From NCBI GenBank assembly GCA_050954785.1, contig JBPBQO010000093.1, forward strand, positions 1 through 64,000: DNA of 64,000 bases, given 5' to 3'. The translations under genes were made by a program, and so were the position numbers. The DNA comes from Lichenicola sp050954785 (GTDB lineage: Bacteria > Pseudomonadota > Alphaproteobacteria > Acetobacterales > Acetobacteraceae). The notes under the pieces were generated by a model. That model searched no databases, had not been told where the DNA came from, and worked only from the letters and a program-made list of their open reading frames with translations. Below, one piece after another: positions 18,409-28,386 of this stretch. Numbering within the stretch: position 1 is the stretch's first letter; each line of letters opens with the position of its first letter.

Positions 18409-21400
18409 ATGAAGCAGTTCGTGCTGATCGGTCTTGTGGCGACGTTCGCGTGCACCCGTGCGCACGCGGCGCCGATCTTCTCCGAAAATTTCGATCGCAT
18501 GAACCCGGCGATGTCTCCGGCTGGCCCAGGCTGGACGACATCGATCGTCGGCGGCCCCCAGCCGGCCGAAATCTTCACGGCACATCCCGATTGCGGGTTT
18601 ACTGCTCTGCACGCACTGCGGCTCGACGTCGGCGGCACCGGGGCCTCCGCCGTCCTGGCGCGGCCGATCGGTGTGCGGATCGGCCGCGACAGCGTTCTGA
18701 GCTATACGATCTTCCCGGTCGCGGATCCGGATTCCTCTGTCGATCCGGCAACGTTCACGACACTCGATGTGACATTCACCGATGGCAGCAGCGCCTCCAG
18801 CCTGGGCGCGCGCGACCTTTCGGGTGCAGCGCTTACGCAGCAGGGACAGGGCAACGGGCGGGCACTTTATCCCAATCAATGGAACCGCATCGAGGTTCCG
18901 CTGGGTGCCGTCGCGGCGGGCAAGACGATCCGTACCATCGACGTTCGCTCCGGCGCGCCGCACACGTCGCCCTACCATGTCTATCTCGATGACATCCTCA
19001 TCGATGCAGGCGTCGATCCCGGCTCGCTCGCCCCGGCCGATCTCGTCGATACGAGGCGCGGGACGAACGCCAACGGGCGCTATTCGCGCGGCAACACCTT
19101 TCCTGCCGTCGCCGTGCCCCACGGCTTCAACTTCTGGACGCCGGTGACACGCGGCGATTCCAATTGGCTCTACCAGTATCAGGAGCGCAACGGCGCCGAT
19201 AATCGGCCACGCCTGGAGGGGCTTTCGCTGAGTCATGAGCCCAGTCCCTGGATGGGCGATCGACAGACCTTCCAGATCATGCCGGTGCCCGGCGGTGCGC
19301 CGCCCGCGGCCGACCGGACTGCCCGCGCGGCCTCGTTCGACCATGCGCACGAAACCGCGTTGCCGTACCGCTATGCCGTCATGCTCGATGACGGCGTCGT
19401 CGCCGAGGTGGCGCCGACCGATCACGCCGCCATCATGCGCTTCCGCTATCCCGGAACCACGGGCCAGCTCGCGTTCGACAACATCAACGACCACGGCCGC
19501 ATCACGATCTCCGCCGATGGCCGCAGTGCAGATGGCTATACCGACGTCGCCAGCGGGCTCTCGACGGGTGCGACGCGTATGTTCGTCCACCTGGACTTCA
19601 GCGCTCCTGCGCAGGCGCAGGGTCGCATGCACGGACAGAAGCGCGACGACGTGCAGGCATGGGCGTCCTTCGACACCACCGGTGGCAAGCCGCTCACGGT
19701 ACGGATCGCGACATCCCTGATCGGTCTCGACCAGGCCCGGCACAATCTCACCATGGAAATTCCACCCGGCACGGCGTTCGACACGGTCCCAAGCGCGGCC
19801 AAGGAAGCCTGGAACACACGTCTGGCGCGTGTGGCGATACCCGGCGCGCCGCTCGACGAGCAGCGGACGCTCTATGGGAATCTCTACCGCCTCTATCTGT
19901 ATCCGAACGCCGCATACGAGAACATCGGCACTGTCGCGTCCCCGCATCCCGCCCATGCCAGCCCGTTCGTTCGTGGCGGCACGCCCGGCACCGATACTCA
20001 GACCGGCGCCAGGATCGAGGACGGCGAGCTTTACGTGAATAACGGCTTCTGGGACACCTACCGGACCGTCTGGCCGGCCTATGCCCTGCTGACGCCGGAC
20101 GAGGCCGGGACGCTGATCGACGGCTTCGTGCAGCAATACCGCGAGGCTGGCTGGATCGCGCGCTGGTCGTCACCGGGTTTCGCGGATCTCATGACCGGGA
20201 CCAGCGCCGATGTCGCGTTCGCGGATGCCTGGCGCAAGGGCGTGCGGAACTTCGACAGTGCGGGTTTCTACCGCGCGGCACTCAAGGACGCGACCGTCCC
20301 GCCGGACATCCCGGGCGTCGGACGCAAGGGACTGACCCGTTCGGCCTATCGGGGCTTTACGGATACGGATACAGACGAGGGATTATCGTGGTCGAGTGCT
20401 GCGACGCTGAACGATTTCGCAATCGCGGAAATGGCGTCCGACCTCGCGACGATGGCGCCCGTGGGATCGTCCGAACGTCGCGATTTCGAGGCGGAGGCGT
20501 GGTATCTGCATAATCGTGCGCTCGGCTACGCGCATCTCTTCGACCGGGATGTCGGCTTTTTCGTCGGACGAACGCCGAGCGGCGCGTGGCGCGCGACGAA
20601 AGCGGCCTTCGACCCCCTCGCATGGGGCGGCGACTACACCGAGACGAACGCCTGGACGATGGCGTTCGATCCCGTCCAGGATGGAAACGGTCTTGCTGCA
20701 CTCTATGGAGGACGGGACGGGCTTGCGCGAAAGCTGGATACGTATTTCGCCCTGCCGGGGGTCTACCATGTCGGTGCGTATGGCGACGTGATCCATGAGA
20801 TGCGTGAGGCGCACGACATCCGCATGGGGCAGTACAGCCATAGCAACCAACCGGCGCACCATATTCTCTACATGTATGATTATGCCGGCCAACCCTGGAA
20901 GGCACAGGACAAGATCCGCGATGCCATGAACCGGCTGTATCGTGGCACGGCTATCGGCCAGGGCTATCCCGGTGACGAGGATAACGGCGAAATGTCCGCC
21001 TGGTGGGTGTTCAGCGCGGCAGGTTTTTATCCGTTACGCGTCGGCACGCCGACCTATGCCATCGGCGCGCCCCGCTTCGAGCTCATGCGCATGAGCGTCG
21101 GGCATGGCAGGGTGCTGACGATCCTCGCGCCCGGCGTCAGCGACAAAAATCGCTTTATCCAGTCCGTAACGCTCGATGGGCATCGGCTCGACCGTTGGTG
21201 GTTCACGCAGGCCGACATCGAGGGCGGCGGCGAGCTGCGTTTCACGATGGGGCCACGGCCTTCGCATTGGGGCGCGGACCAGGCGGACGCCCTGCCGTCG
21301 CTGACGCCGGCGCATGCGCAGCCCGATCCCGCTGTCGATCTCGTCGACACCGCGGGAACACGGATGGATGGTCCCGCCTCATTGCACGATAACGACTCGA

Positions 21401-21723
21401 TGACCGGCGCAACGATCGGGATGCCGGGTCCGTCAATCGCCCTCCCGGTACCAGCGGTTGCCCTGGCCTATACGCTGACCGCGGACGGCACCCCGGCGAC
21501 GGCCCCCGCCTCGTGGGATCTTCTGGCCTCGGAGGACGGCAGACGCTGGACCGTCATCGATCATCGCGAGGGCGAACGTTTCATCTGGAGCCGGCAGATC
21601 CGCCCGTTCCTGATCCCGAACCCGTCCGCGCATCGCTTCTACCGTTGGACACCCCGTGCGGCCGGACCTGTCTCGATCAGCGAGTTCGAGCTCCTTGGTC
21701 ACCCTCCCCAGGACCGGCCATGA
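18409..21723 (+). CDS. Secreted alpha-mannosidase, glycoside hydrolase family 92 (large form)
   Basis: The 1104-residue protein has a signal peptide (KQFVLIGLVATFACTRAHA). An extra N-terminal beta domain (about 20-215) precedes the GH92 N-terminal sandwich, beginning VDTRRGTNANG, and the alpha/alpha barrel. Catalytic-region motifs are YTETNAWTMAFD, SHSNQPAHHILYMYDY and EDNGEMSAWWVFSAAGFYP. Most GH92 enzymes have NEP before the HH pair; here it is NQP. A C-terminal F5/8-type-like domain follows (about 970-1100). GH92 enzymes are Ca-dependent exo-alpha-mannosidases. ATG 18409 is preferred because it starts directly at the signal peptide. Its stop overlaps the next start. Confidence 0.88.
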   Translation: MKQFVLIGLVATFACTRAHAAPIFSENFDRMNPAMSPAGPGWTTSIVGGPQPAEIFTAHPDCGFTALHALRLDVGGTGASAVLARPIGVRIGRDSVLSYTIFPVADPDSSVDPATFTTLDVTFTDGSSASSLGARDLSGAALTQQGQGNGRALYPNQWNRIEVPLGAVAAGKTIRTIDVRSGAPHTSPYHVYLDDILIDAGVDPGSLAPADLVDTRRGTNANGRYSRGNTFPAVAVPHGFNFWTPVTRGDSNWLYQYQERNGADNRPRLEGLSLSHEPSPWMGDRQTFQIMPVPGGAPPAADRTARAASFDHAHETALPYRYAVMLDDGVVAEVAPTDHAAIMRFRYPGTTGQLAFDNINDHGRITISADGRSADGYTDVASGLSTGATRMFVHLDFSAPAQAQGRMHGQKRDDVQAWASFDTTGGKPLTVRIATSLIGLDQARHNLTMEIPPGTAFDTVPSAAKEAWNTRLARVAIPGAPLDEQRTLYGNLYRLYLYPNAAYENIGTVASPHPAHASPFVRGGTPGTDTQTGARIEDGELYVNNGFWDTYRTVWPAYALLTPDEAGTLIDGFVQQYREAGWIARWSSPGFADLMTGTSADVAFADAWRKGVRNFDSAGFYRAALKDATVPPDIPGVGRKGLTRSAYRGFTDTDTDEGLSWSSAATLNDFAIAEMASDLATMAPVGSSERRDFEAEAWYLHNRALGYAHLFDRDVGFFVGRTPSGAWRATKAAFDPLAWGGDYTETNAWTMAFDPVQDGNGLAALYGGRDGLARKLDTYFALPGVYHVGAYGDVIHEMREAHDIRMGQYSHSNQPAHHILYMYDYAGQPWKAQDKIRDAMNRLYRGTAIGQGYPGDEDNGEMSAWWVFSAAGFYPLRVGTPTYAIGAPRFELMRMSVGHGRVLTILAPGVSDKNRFIQSVTLDGHRLDRWWFTQADIEGGGELRFTMGPRPSHWGADQADALPSLTPAHAQPDPAVDLVDTAGTRMDGPASLHDNDSMTGATIGMPGPSIALPVPAVALAYTLTADGTPATAPASWDLLASEDGRRWTVIDHREGERFIWSRQIRPFLIPNPSAHRFYRWTPRAAGPVSISEFELLGHPPQDRP

Positions 21724-24083
21724 TACCGCGCCACGTGCCTGTCTCCGCATCGCACCGCAACCGGGTTGCCGCCATGATGTTTCGTCCCCTGTTTCCCTGC
21801 CTGGCCGGTTTCATGGCGGTCGTGCTCGGCCTCTCGCCGGATCACGCGTCGGCGGCCGCGGACATCACCGCCTCGGTGGATCCGCGCATCGGCACCGGCG
21901 GCGCAGGGCATACCTTCCCGGGTGCCACACTGCCGTTCGGCATGATCCAGCTTTCGCCCGACACGACGATGACGGATTTCAAGCATTCCTATGCGGTTGC
22001 CGGGGGATATCAGTACGACGATCCCACCATCATGGGTTTCTCGCATACGCATTTCTCCGGCGCCGGCCATTCCGATCTCGGCGACGTCCTGGTCATGCCG
22101 ATCGCCGGCGATGTCCTGCTCGATCCGGGTGATGCCACCAGGCCCCGCAGCGGCTATCGCTCGCGCTTCCGCCACGCGACGGAGGTGGAGCAGGCCGGCT
22201 ATTATGCCGTCACGCTCGATGACTACAACGTTCGCGCGGAACTGACGGCAGGACGACGGGTGGGCTGGCACCGCTACACGTTCCCGGCCGACAAGCCCGC
22301 GCATCTGCTGCTCGACCTCCGGCCGAGCATCTACGACTACCCCGGCAAGGTCAGCTGGTCCCGCCTGCACGTTGCGGCGGACGGTACGGTCTCGGGTTGT
22401 CGTGAGACGCGGGGATGGGCGCCCGGACGGGTGCTCTGCTTCGCGATGCGTTTCTCGCGGCCTATGACGTCGAGAACGCTCTACAACCGGGAAACGGACA
22501 TCATCTACCGGGGCTTCAAGGGGCCAGGCAATCGCGCCCAAGACCATGACGCCCAGAACGGTCGCGCCCTGGAGGCCACCTTCGATTTCGGCCAGCTTTC
22601 CGGTCCGCTGATCGTGAAAGTCGCGATCTCGCCGGTCAGCGAAGCGAACGCGACCGCCAATCTCGATCAGGAAGGCCAAGGCTGGAACTTCGATGCCCGG
22701 CGCGCCTCGGCAACCAAGGCCTGGCACGACGCGCTTTCGGTGATCGACGTAGACGGGACCCCGGACCAGAAGACGCAGTTCTACACGTCGCTCTACCACG
22801 TGATGTTGTCGCCGACGCTCAGCATGGACGCCAACGGGGATTATCGCGGTCCGGACTATCAGGTTCACAAGGCGACAGGCTTCGACTTCTATTCGACCTG
22901 GTCGATGTGGGACGTCTACCGTGCCCAGCAGCCGCTTCTCGCGTTGCTGCACCCTGATCTCAGCGGCCAGTTCGTCCGTTCGCTGATCGCCGCCCAGCAG
23001 AACAGCCCGTTCGGCATATTGCCCGTCTGGGCCTACCAGGGACTCGAAACGTGGTGCATGATCGGATACCACGCCGTGCCGATCATCGCCAACGCCTACC
23101 TTGCCGGCGTGCGCGGCTTCGACGCCGAGGCGGCACTCAAGGCGATGGTCAGCAGCGCGACGTATGGCCCCTATGGCGACCTGGCCGATTACATGAAGAT
23201 CGGTTACGTGCCGATCGACAAGGAGCCGGAAGCAGCTTCGAAGACACTCGAGTATGCCTATGACGACTGGTCGCTCGCCCGCATGGCGCGTGCGATGGGC
23301 AAGACAAAGATCGCCGACGAGTTCGACCGCCGCTCTCGCAACTGGCGCAATGCCTGGGATCCGGCCACGGGTTTCATGCGGGCGCGCCTGACGAACGGCA
23401 GCTTCCACACACCGTTCGACCCGGCCAACGCCGCCTATGGCAGCGACTACACCGAAGGCAACGCCTGGCAATATTCCTGGTACGTTCCGCAGGATGTGCC
23501 CGGCCTGGTTGCGGCGATGGGCGGCCCCGACAAATTCACCACGAAGCTCGACGAGCTTTTCGACGCCAAGGTCGATCCCGCAATCTTCAAGAACGTCGAG
23601 GATATCAGCGGCCTGATCGGATGGTATGCGCATGGAAACGAGCCCAGCCACCATGTCGCCTATCTCTACGATTACGCGGGCAAACCCTGGAAGACGCAGC
23701 AGCGCCTGACGCAGATCATGCAGACGCAGTATGCCGCCGGTCCCACCGGTCTGGCCGGCAACGACGATCTCGGGCAGATGTCCGCGTGGTATGTCTTCAC
23801 CGCGCTCGGCTTCTACCCGGTGGCGCCAGCCAGCGGAGAATACGCCATTGGCCGTCCATTCGTGCCCAGGGCGGTCATTCATCTGCCGCATCATCGCACC
23901 TTCACGGTGATTGCGGAGCACCTGGACGCGCAAGATCCCTATGTCGGTGCAATAACGCTCAACGGCCGGCCCCTCGATGGAGTCATTCTTCGGCAGGACG
24001 CCATTCTACACGGTGGAGAGCTGCGTTTCGTCATGCAGGCGCAGCCGAACGAGGCTTTCCTGGCCCCACGTCCCGGAAAGTAA
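21720..24083 (+). CDS. Secreted alpha-mannosidase, glycoside hydrolase family 92
   Basis: The 787-residue protein is of usual GH92 length. The N-terminal sandwich begins VDPRIGTGGAGHTFPGA and the barrel carries STWSMWDVYRAQQPL, YTEGNAWQYSWYVPQD, HGNEPSHHVAYLYDY and NDDLGQMSAWYVFTALGFYP, all matching active-site segments. The signal peptide is clearest if translation starts at ATG 21774 (MMFRPLFPCLAGF...HASAA); ATG 21720 gives the ATGA overlap with the preceding gene. The enzyme should remove terminal alpha-linked mannose in the periplasm or outside. It differs from its neighbour in keeping the canonical NEP motif and lacking the extra domains. Confidence 0.92.
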   Translation: MIPRHVPVSASHRNRVAAMMFRPLFPCLAGFMAVVLGLSPDHASAAADITASVDPRIGTGGAGHTFPGATLPFGMIQLSPDTTMTDFKHSYAVAGGYQYDDPTIMGFSHTHFSGAGHSDLGDVLVMPIAGDVLLDPGDATRPRSGYRSRFRHATEVEQAGYYAVTLDDYNVRAELTAGRRVGWHRYTFPADKPAHLLLDLRPSIYDYPGKVSWSRLHVAADGTVSGCRETRGWAPGRVLCFAMRFSRPMTSRTLYNRETDIIYRGFKGPGNRAQDHDAQNGRALEATFDFGQLSGPLIVKVAISPVSEANATANLDQEGQGWNFDARRASATKAWHDALSVIDVDGTPDQKTQFYTSLYHVMLSPTLSMDANGDYRGPDYQVHKATGFDFYSTWSMWDVYRAQQPLLALLHPDLSGQFVRSLIAAQQNSPFGILPVWAYQGLETWCMIGYHAVPIIANAYLAGVRGFDAEAALKAMVSSATYGPYGDLADYMKIGYVPIDKEPEAASKTLEYAYDDWSLARMARAMGKTKIADEFDRRSRNWRNAWDPATGFMRARLTNGSFHTPFDPANAAYGSDYTEGNAWQYSWYVPQDVPGLVAAMGGPDKFTTKLDELFDAKVDPAIFKNVEDISGLIGWYAHGNEPSHHVAYLYDYAGKPWKTQQRLTQIMQTQYAAGPTGLAGNDDLGQMSAWYVFTALGFYPVAPASGEYAIGRPFVPRAVIHLPHHRTFTVIAEHLDAQDPYVGAITLNGRPLDGVILRQDAILHGGELRFVMQAQPNEAFLAPRPGK

Positions 24084-24379
24084 AGAGGCCCGGCGCTCCT
24101 GCCGCCCGATCAGCCCGTTCGCGCGTGCGCTCAACAGCAGTTGAGCGCCGCGCATGTTCTTCCGGTGCAGCGCGACGACAAGACCGAAGGTAGACAATTT
24201 CAGCAGCGACCATACGGTCGGCATGCTTCGAGACTGGGGGCGGCTTCAATCCGGTCGAGGATCAATCATGTCCTGTTCAGCGATCACCAGCGAATATGCC
24301 AGCGGGATGTTGTTGGTAGTCGCCGATATTCAAAAGGAGCATATATCCTAGTGCGCAACGATCCTTGTTAGGGAAATGG
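24084..24379 (+). other. Intergenic region with no recognised gene
   Basis: Nearly 300 bases between the GH92 gene and the orphan membrane protein. Short frames on both strands show no family features. Base composition falls towards AT here, marking the start of an accessory or decayed stretch that runs to about 26.1 kb. Confidence 0.4.
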
Positions 24380-24949
24380 ATGCCAGTCTTACGAAAGTCT
24401 GACTTTTATCTCCGGCGGTTAGCATTCCCTATATGTCTTACCCTCGGCCTGCTCAGCAGCGCACTTTTCTATATGCATGCGACCTTTCTGCTTTTGCTGC
24501 CGGTCTTAGTAGTCTTCTTTGTTGTCTGCTTAATACGCGTCGTTTTGAAACCTACACGAAACCACAAGTTGATCCACCTTCTCGTCGCGGCAGGCTTGCT
24601 TGCTAGCTGGGGCCGCCTCTCCAAAGCAGGAGACTGTTTTGGAGACGACCTGCGCTGGTCGATTTGGTCGTCGAGGTATAAGCGGAGCGTCGATACACGG
24701 CCCGCGTCGGCTGGCGATTTTGCCGATCCAAACCCACGACACATGCTCTGGCGGGTTTGGGGTGGCCTTGGGATTGATTTCGAGGCAGATCTTGTGTTTG
24801 ATCAGAGTAGCACTCTTGCCCAGGCTGCCGACGCAAAAAGTTATGACATGAAGAAGGTTTATGGCTGTAACGTAGAGGGCGTGCATCAACTCGAGCGCAA
24901 TTGGTACATTGTGACTTTATACGCAAACGAAGGATGGCCTGGCTGTTGA
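24380..24949 (+). CDS. Hypothetical membrane protein
   Basis: A 189-residue reading frame that I do not recognise. Residues about 12-60 form two hydrophobic segments separated by a short turn (LAFPICLTLGLLSSALFYM, LLLLPVLVVFFVVCLIRVV) and a weaker third follows near 70-80. The C-terminal 100 residues are polar with four cysteines and end NEGWPGC. Codon use is less GC-rich than in flanking genes. ATG 24380 is chosen over TTG 24365. It sits alone between mannosidase genes and an IS remnant, so it may be accessory or no longer expressed. Confidence 0.5.
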   Translation: MPVLRKSDFYLRRLAFPICLTLGLLSSALFYMHATFLLLLPVLVVFFVVCLIRVVLKPTRNHKLIHLLVAAGLLASWGRLSKAGDCFGDDLRWSIWSSRYKRSVDTRPASAGDFADPNPRHMLWRVWGGLGIDFEADLVFDQSSTLAQAADAKSYDMKKVYGCNVEGVHQLERNWYIVTLYANEGWPGC

Positions 24950-25129
24950 TGTGTCCACGGTGCGAGCGGATCATATGTGCTCGATTCTAATACTCCAATT
25001 GTATTAAATCTTGGCCGAGAAAGGGCTGGGCGGTTTCAGTGGGTGATGTTTTCGCCGGGTCATTCTGCACAACCCTCGTTAATCTGAATATTGCGAGACG
25101 GGCTGACCCTGCTCCCTACGTAACCTCAT

Positions 25130-25700
25130 TCATAAGCAGAATCCTGTTTCTGTATGCCCCTGCTCGCGGCGGGTTGCAAAGGCTGCTAGGGTAAGCCCGT
25201 TCAGGCTCGTGTGTAAGCAGGTCTGATTGTAGTCGATCCTCCATGTCTCGATGATTCGACGAGTGGCAGCTAGGTTCCTGAACAAGTGCTCGTTGCAGAT
25301 CGGCGCACGCGTCGATCGTCCCTGAACCGTCAGTTGAAACTCTCCACGTACGACGTCAGCTCCGCGCCATTGTCGCTGACGATCATCGCCGGGCGCCGCG
25401 AGTTTCGATGACCGGGTCGAGTTCGCGTAGCCGCGGAACAGAGTTGGGATCCGGTAGGATCCACGATCCAGGAATATGCATCCAGGTTTAATCGTCCTGC
25501 CGCTGCAGCTGGACCAGGTGACGCAAGCGGCACATCCATCGGCAAGCCCGCACCACACCCGCCACCCGTATCGAGATCGCTCGCTCCACGGTGCCCGAGC
25601 AGCACCGTGACAAGGCGCTGCGGCATCAGTGCATAAACAAAACCAATTCGTTCTCTTGATGATCTGACCTCGGCTTCGCGCGGAAAAAGACGCAAACGAT
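25130..25700 (-). pseudogene. IS3-family transposase (OrfB) remnant
   Basis: Parts of an integrase-core transposase appear in two minus-strand frames. One gives MIVSDNGAELTS fused to VESFN (25330-25390), with the catalytic-domain stretch between them deleted. The other gives NEHLFRNLAATRRIIETWRIDYNQ, HTSLNGLTLAAFATR and the C-terminal GFCL (25130-25280). Those are standard C-terminal segments of IS3-family OrfB. An upstream segment (FPREAEVRSSRERIGFVYA) may be its N-terminal part. The frameshift and deletion mean it cannot encode an active enzyme. I could not find OrfA or terminal repeats. Confidence 0.75.
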
Positions 25701-26100
25701 ATCTCTATGTAGCCATCGATCGCTGCCCACGCTCGGTTCATCTTGCCGTCAAGGACGACCAAACCAGAAAAATACCATTGCCTCCGTGAAATAGCCGCTA
25801 CCTTCACAAAGGTATGTATGAGCCCGGGTGGGGCCTATCGCGATATCAAGCCGCGAACCCCGCGAAGTGTTGAGCATCAACATCTGCTCGCATCGTGCGC
25901 TCGAGTAGATTTTACACGGTTTCAACGTGCGCCGCCAACGTGTTCCTGCTACCAAAATGCCAAACCGGCTCGTGCGGGCACAACTGGCCTCTATCTGTTC
26001 AACCGATCAGCCCGAGACGAGTGCCCGGGCAGGTCCAAGCGACCCCGCCAAGGCCCGACTGATCGTAGACGCTGCCAACGAGGTCTTGCAACCAGACAAG
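25701..26100 (-). other. Unassigned stretch next to the IS remnant
   Basis: Four hundred bases between the transposase remnant and the ATP-grasp gene. Frames on both strands are open in places but contain nothing I can assign. Probably decayed mobile-element DNA. Confidence 0.35.
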
Positions 26101-27261
26101 CTAACGGCTTCCTGCGATCCGGCCGTCGATCATTCGCTCGACCGCCCGGAATATGCGCGGGATGCAGCGCTTCTTGTCGGGATAGAGATCGACCGGATCG
26201 TGGTCATGGACGATCATGCCGGTCTCGACCTCGAACACCAGGAGCTGCCCGTCCTCCAGAATCGCGCAATCCAGTCCGAAATAATCCAGTCCCACCCGGG
26301 ACCCGATCTCGTGCAGTGCCGACATCGCGCGGTCGCCTGCGTACGTTGCGATGTCGGACAGGAAGCGTCCTTCCTCGTCACGCTTCCACCGGTCGAGTTC
26401 CATTCCGGCATTGTAGTACCAGACCGCCCAATTCGCATGGATCGCCAGATGCACCGGATACGGAACGCCATCGACGAACACCACCCGCAGTTTGCGATAC
26501 ATCCCGTCACGGCTTCGATAATCGACAAATGGCGCGGTAAAGAACTCCGGGCTCTCCGTATGCTCACCCAGATAGGCGTCGAGTTCCTCGCTGTCGGCGA
26601 TCAAAGACAGCCCGTCGCCCGCGTGCCGGCCGACCGGCCGGACGATGAACGGAAACGCAGGCGGATCGCGACGCAGCGCGTCACCGCCATGCATCGCCTG
26701 ACCCGGAACGACCGCCCCCGCAACACCATCGAGCAGCCGCGCGGCGCCCGTGCGGGACAGTCTGGCGATGCGCTCACCACTGTTGATGACAGGAACCCCC
26801 AATTCACGTGCCAGCAGATCGGCCGCCCGCAACGCGGCTGCATGATTCCGATCTTCCGCGATCGACACGAACACGCAGTCGATCGGCGGCAGGTCGATCG
26901 GAATCGCCATGCGCGGATCGCGAATGATCGCATCCGGATCGGCCAGCCAGAGCGTATGCAGCAACGTCGACCCGTCGAGCAGCATGCCGAGCGGAAGGTT
27001 GGCCTGGAAGTCGCCCGGCACCGCCAGCGCCAGCACGGCGCGATCCGGCGTCTGGTCCGGGATCAGCCTGGTCCTGAGCGGATTGCGAGTCATCGCCGTA
27101 TCCAGGTGCGCCAGTGCGCCGGCGCGATCGCCGCAGGCCTGGCAGACTTCCCACAGCAGGTAATGCGCTTCCGTGCAAAGCGCGGGATTGTCCGTCGCCT
27201 GCTCGAGTGCCGCGCGGGCGGCATGAAACCCGGTGCCGGGAGAAAGAAGCTCGTTCGCCAT
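26101..27261 (-). CDS. ATP-grasp protein with N-terminal TPR-like region
   Basis: The 386-residue cytoplasmic protein begins with a helical, TPR-like segment (residues about 10-60: AHYLLWEVCQACGDRAGALAHLDTAM). An ATP-grasp-type C-terminal half follows, with FPFIVRPVGRHAGDGLSL (nucleotide-binding strand), a VVFVDGVPYPVHLAI segment and the metal-site region GLDYFGLDCAILEDGQLLVFEVETGM. Such enzymes join a carboxylate to an amine using ATP, as RimK does. The substrate is unknown. It stands alone on the minus strand. The nucleotide-binding pattern is good but the exact family was not identified. Confidence 0.7.
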   Translation of the reverse strand: MANELLSPGTGFHAARAALEQATDNPALCTEAHYLLWEVCQACGDRAGALAHLDTAMTRNPLRTRLIPDQTPDRAVLALAVPGDFQANLPLGMLLDGSTLLHTLWLADPDAIIRDPRMAIPIDLPPIDCVFVSIAEDRNHAAALRAADLLARELGVPVINSGERIARLSRTGAARLLDGVAGAVVPGQAMHGGDALRRDPPAFPFIVRPVGRHAGDGLSLIADSEELDAYLGEHTESPEFFTAPFVDYRSRDGMYRKLRVVFVDGVPYPVHLAIHANWAVWYYNAGMELDRWKRDEEGRFLSDIATYAGDRAMSALHEIGSRVGLDYFGLDCAILEDGQLLVFEVETGMIVHDHDPVDLYPDKKRCIPRIFRAVERMIDGRIAGSR

Positions 27262-27288
27262 GCGCCGAGGTTAGCAAGCCGGCATTAA

Positions 27289-27582
27289 TCAATCCTGAAC
27301 GGGCAGGGAGGCCGAATCCGGATCATGCAACCCATAGATTCGGTAGCTGTCGACCGCCTTGGCCGATGGATACTGCGCCGTCAGCTCACCCGACTGGTTG
27401 AAATACTCGGTCACCACGATGCCGAGCGCCGGGTCGATGGTCGGCTGCGGGTTGAGCAGCCGTGTCGTCGGCACACTCCCGGCCTTGCCCGCAACCGAAG
27501 CTGCTGGTTCGTCCGATAGGCTTCCACCGTGACGAGGTGCGACATCGATCGGTGCGACGACGCCGACTGGGTTGATCTGCAT
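27289..27582 (-). CDS. Small hypothetical protein, FlaG-like C-terminus
   Basis: A 97-residue protein. The N-terminal half is low-complexity and probably disordered. The second half (IDPALGIVVTEYFNQSG and AQYPSAKAVDSYRIYG) recalls small FlaG-like proteins, where a beta-hairpin is followed by 'IPSE..L'. It lies 27 bases from the ATP-grasp gene on the same strand. Any flagellar link is weak because no flagellar genes are near. It could be a lineage-specific protein. Confidence 0.55.
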   Translation of the reverse strand: MQINPVGVVAPIDVAPRHGGSLSDEPAASVAGKAGSVPTTRLLNPQPTIDPALGIVVTEYFNQSGELTAQYPSAKAVDSYRIYGLHDPDSASLPVQD

Positions 27583-27708
27583 GGGCCTGCCTGCTCCGGA
27601 ACGATCCTGTCAGCCGCTGCGAGGAAGCACCATGAGTGTTAACAAATCATTGACGCCGTTCGCCTCATGTCCGACAGCGAACTCATGCCGAAACGAGGAG
27701 TCCGCGCC

Positions 27709-28377
27709 ATGACGTTGACGGTCCATCATCTGAACGAGAGCCGGTCTCACCGCGTCATCTTCCTGCTGGAGGAGCTGGGCGTCCCCTACGAGATACGACA
27801 CTACAGCCGTGACCCGAAGACCCTGCTGGCGCCCGCATCCCTGAAGGCGATCCATCCGCTCGGCAAATCTCCCGTCGTCACGGATGGCGACGAGGTTCTC
27901 GCCGAGACCGGCCACATCATCGACACCCTGATCGAGCGGCATGGCGGCCGGCTGCGGCCCGAAGCCGGCACGCAAGGCCGGCTGCTCTACGGCTACTACC
28001 TGCATTATGCCGAGGGGTCGCTGGCGCCGCTGATGCTGCTGTCCCTGGTGTTCGCCAGGCTGCCGAAGCAGATGCCGTTTCCGCTGCGTCCCGTCGCCGC
28101 ATTGATCTCGCGCGGCCTCGACACGCAATTCCTGAACCCTCAGCTATCGACCCATCTCGGCTACCTGGACAGCGAACTGTCCGACCGTCCGTGGTTCGCC
28201 GGGAGCGAGTTCTCCGGTGCCGACATCATCATGAGCTTCGCGCTCCAGGCTCTGCGCGCGAGCGGCAGGCTGACGAACCGTCCGCACCTGACAGCCTGGC
28301 TGACGCGCCTGGAAGCACGCCCGGCCTGGGGCCGCACCATCGCAAAAGGCGGGCCCCTGACGTTCAAGTTCCGGTAG
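27709..28377 (+). CDS. Glutathione S-transferase family protein
   Basis: The 222-residue protein has an N-terminal thioredoxin-like domain with LNESRSHRVIFLLEELGVPYE (Ser in the active-site position) and the cis-Pro/Glu-Thr region KSPVVTDGDEVLAETGHIID. An all-helical C-terminal domain contains FAGSEFSGADIIMSFALQA. ATG 27709 is chosen because GAGGAG lies 8 bases upstream; a longer in-frame start exists at 27667. It probably acts in detoxification or peroxide handling in the cytoplasm. It is convergent with gpsA, with nine bases between stops. Confidence 0.9.
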   Translation: MTLTVHHLNESRSHRVIFLLEELGVPYEIRHYSRDPKTLLAPASLKAIHPLGKSPVVTDGDEVLAETGHIIDTLIERHGGRLRPEAGTQGRLLYGYYLHYAEGSLAPLMLLSLVFARLPKQMPFPLRPVAALISRGLDTQFLNPQLSTHLGYLDSELSDRPWFAGSEFSGADIIMSFALQALRASGRLTNRPHLTAWLTRLEARPAWGRTIAKGGPLTFKFR

Positions 28378-28386
28378 CCGCCGACG

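Noticed and set aside
17989..20136. 715-codon minus-strand frame
   Set aside because: Antisense to the GH92 gene and receptor remnant; low-complexity basic composition and no motifs.
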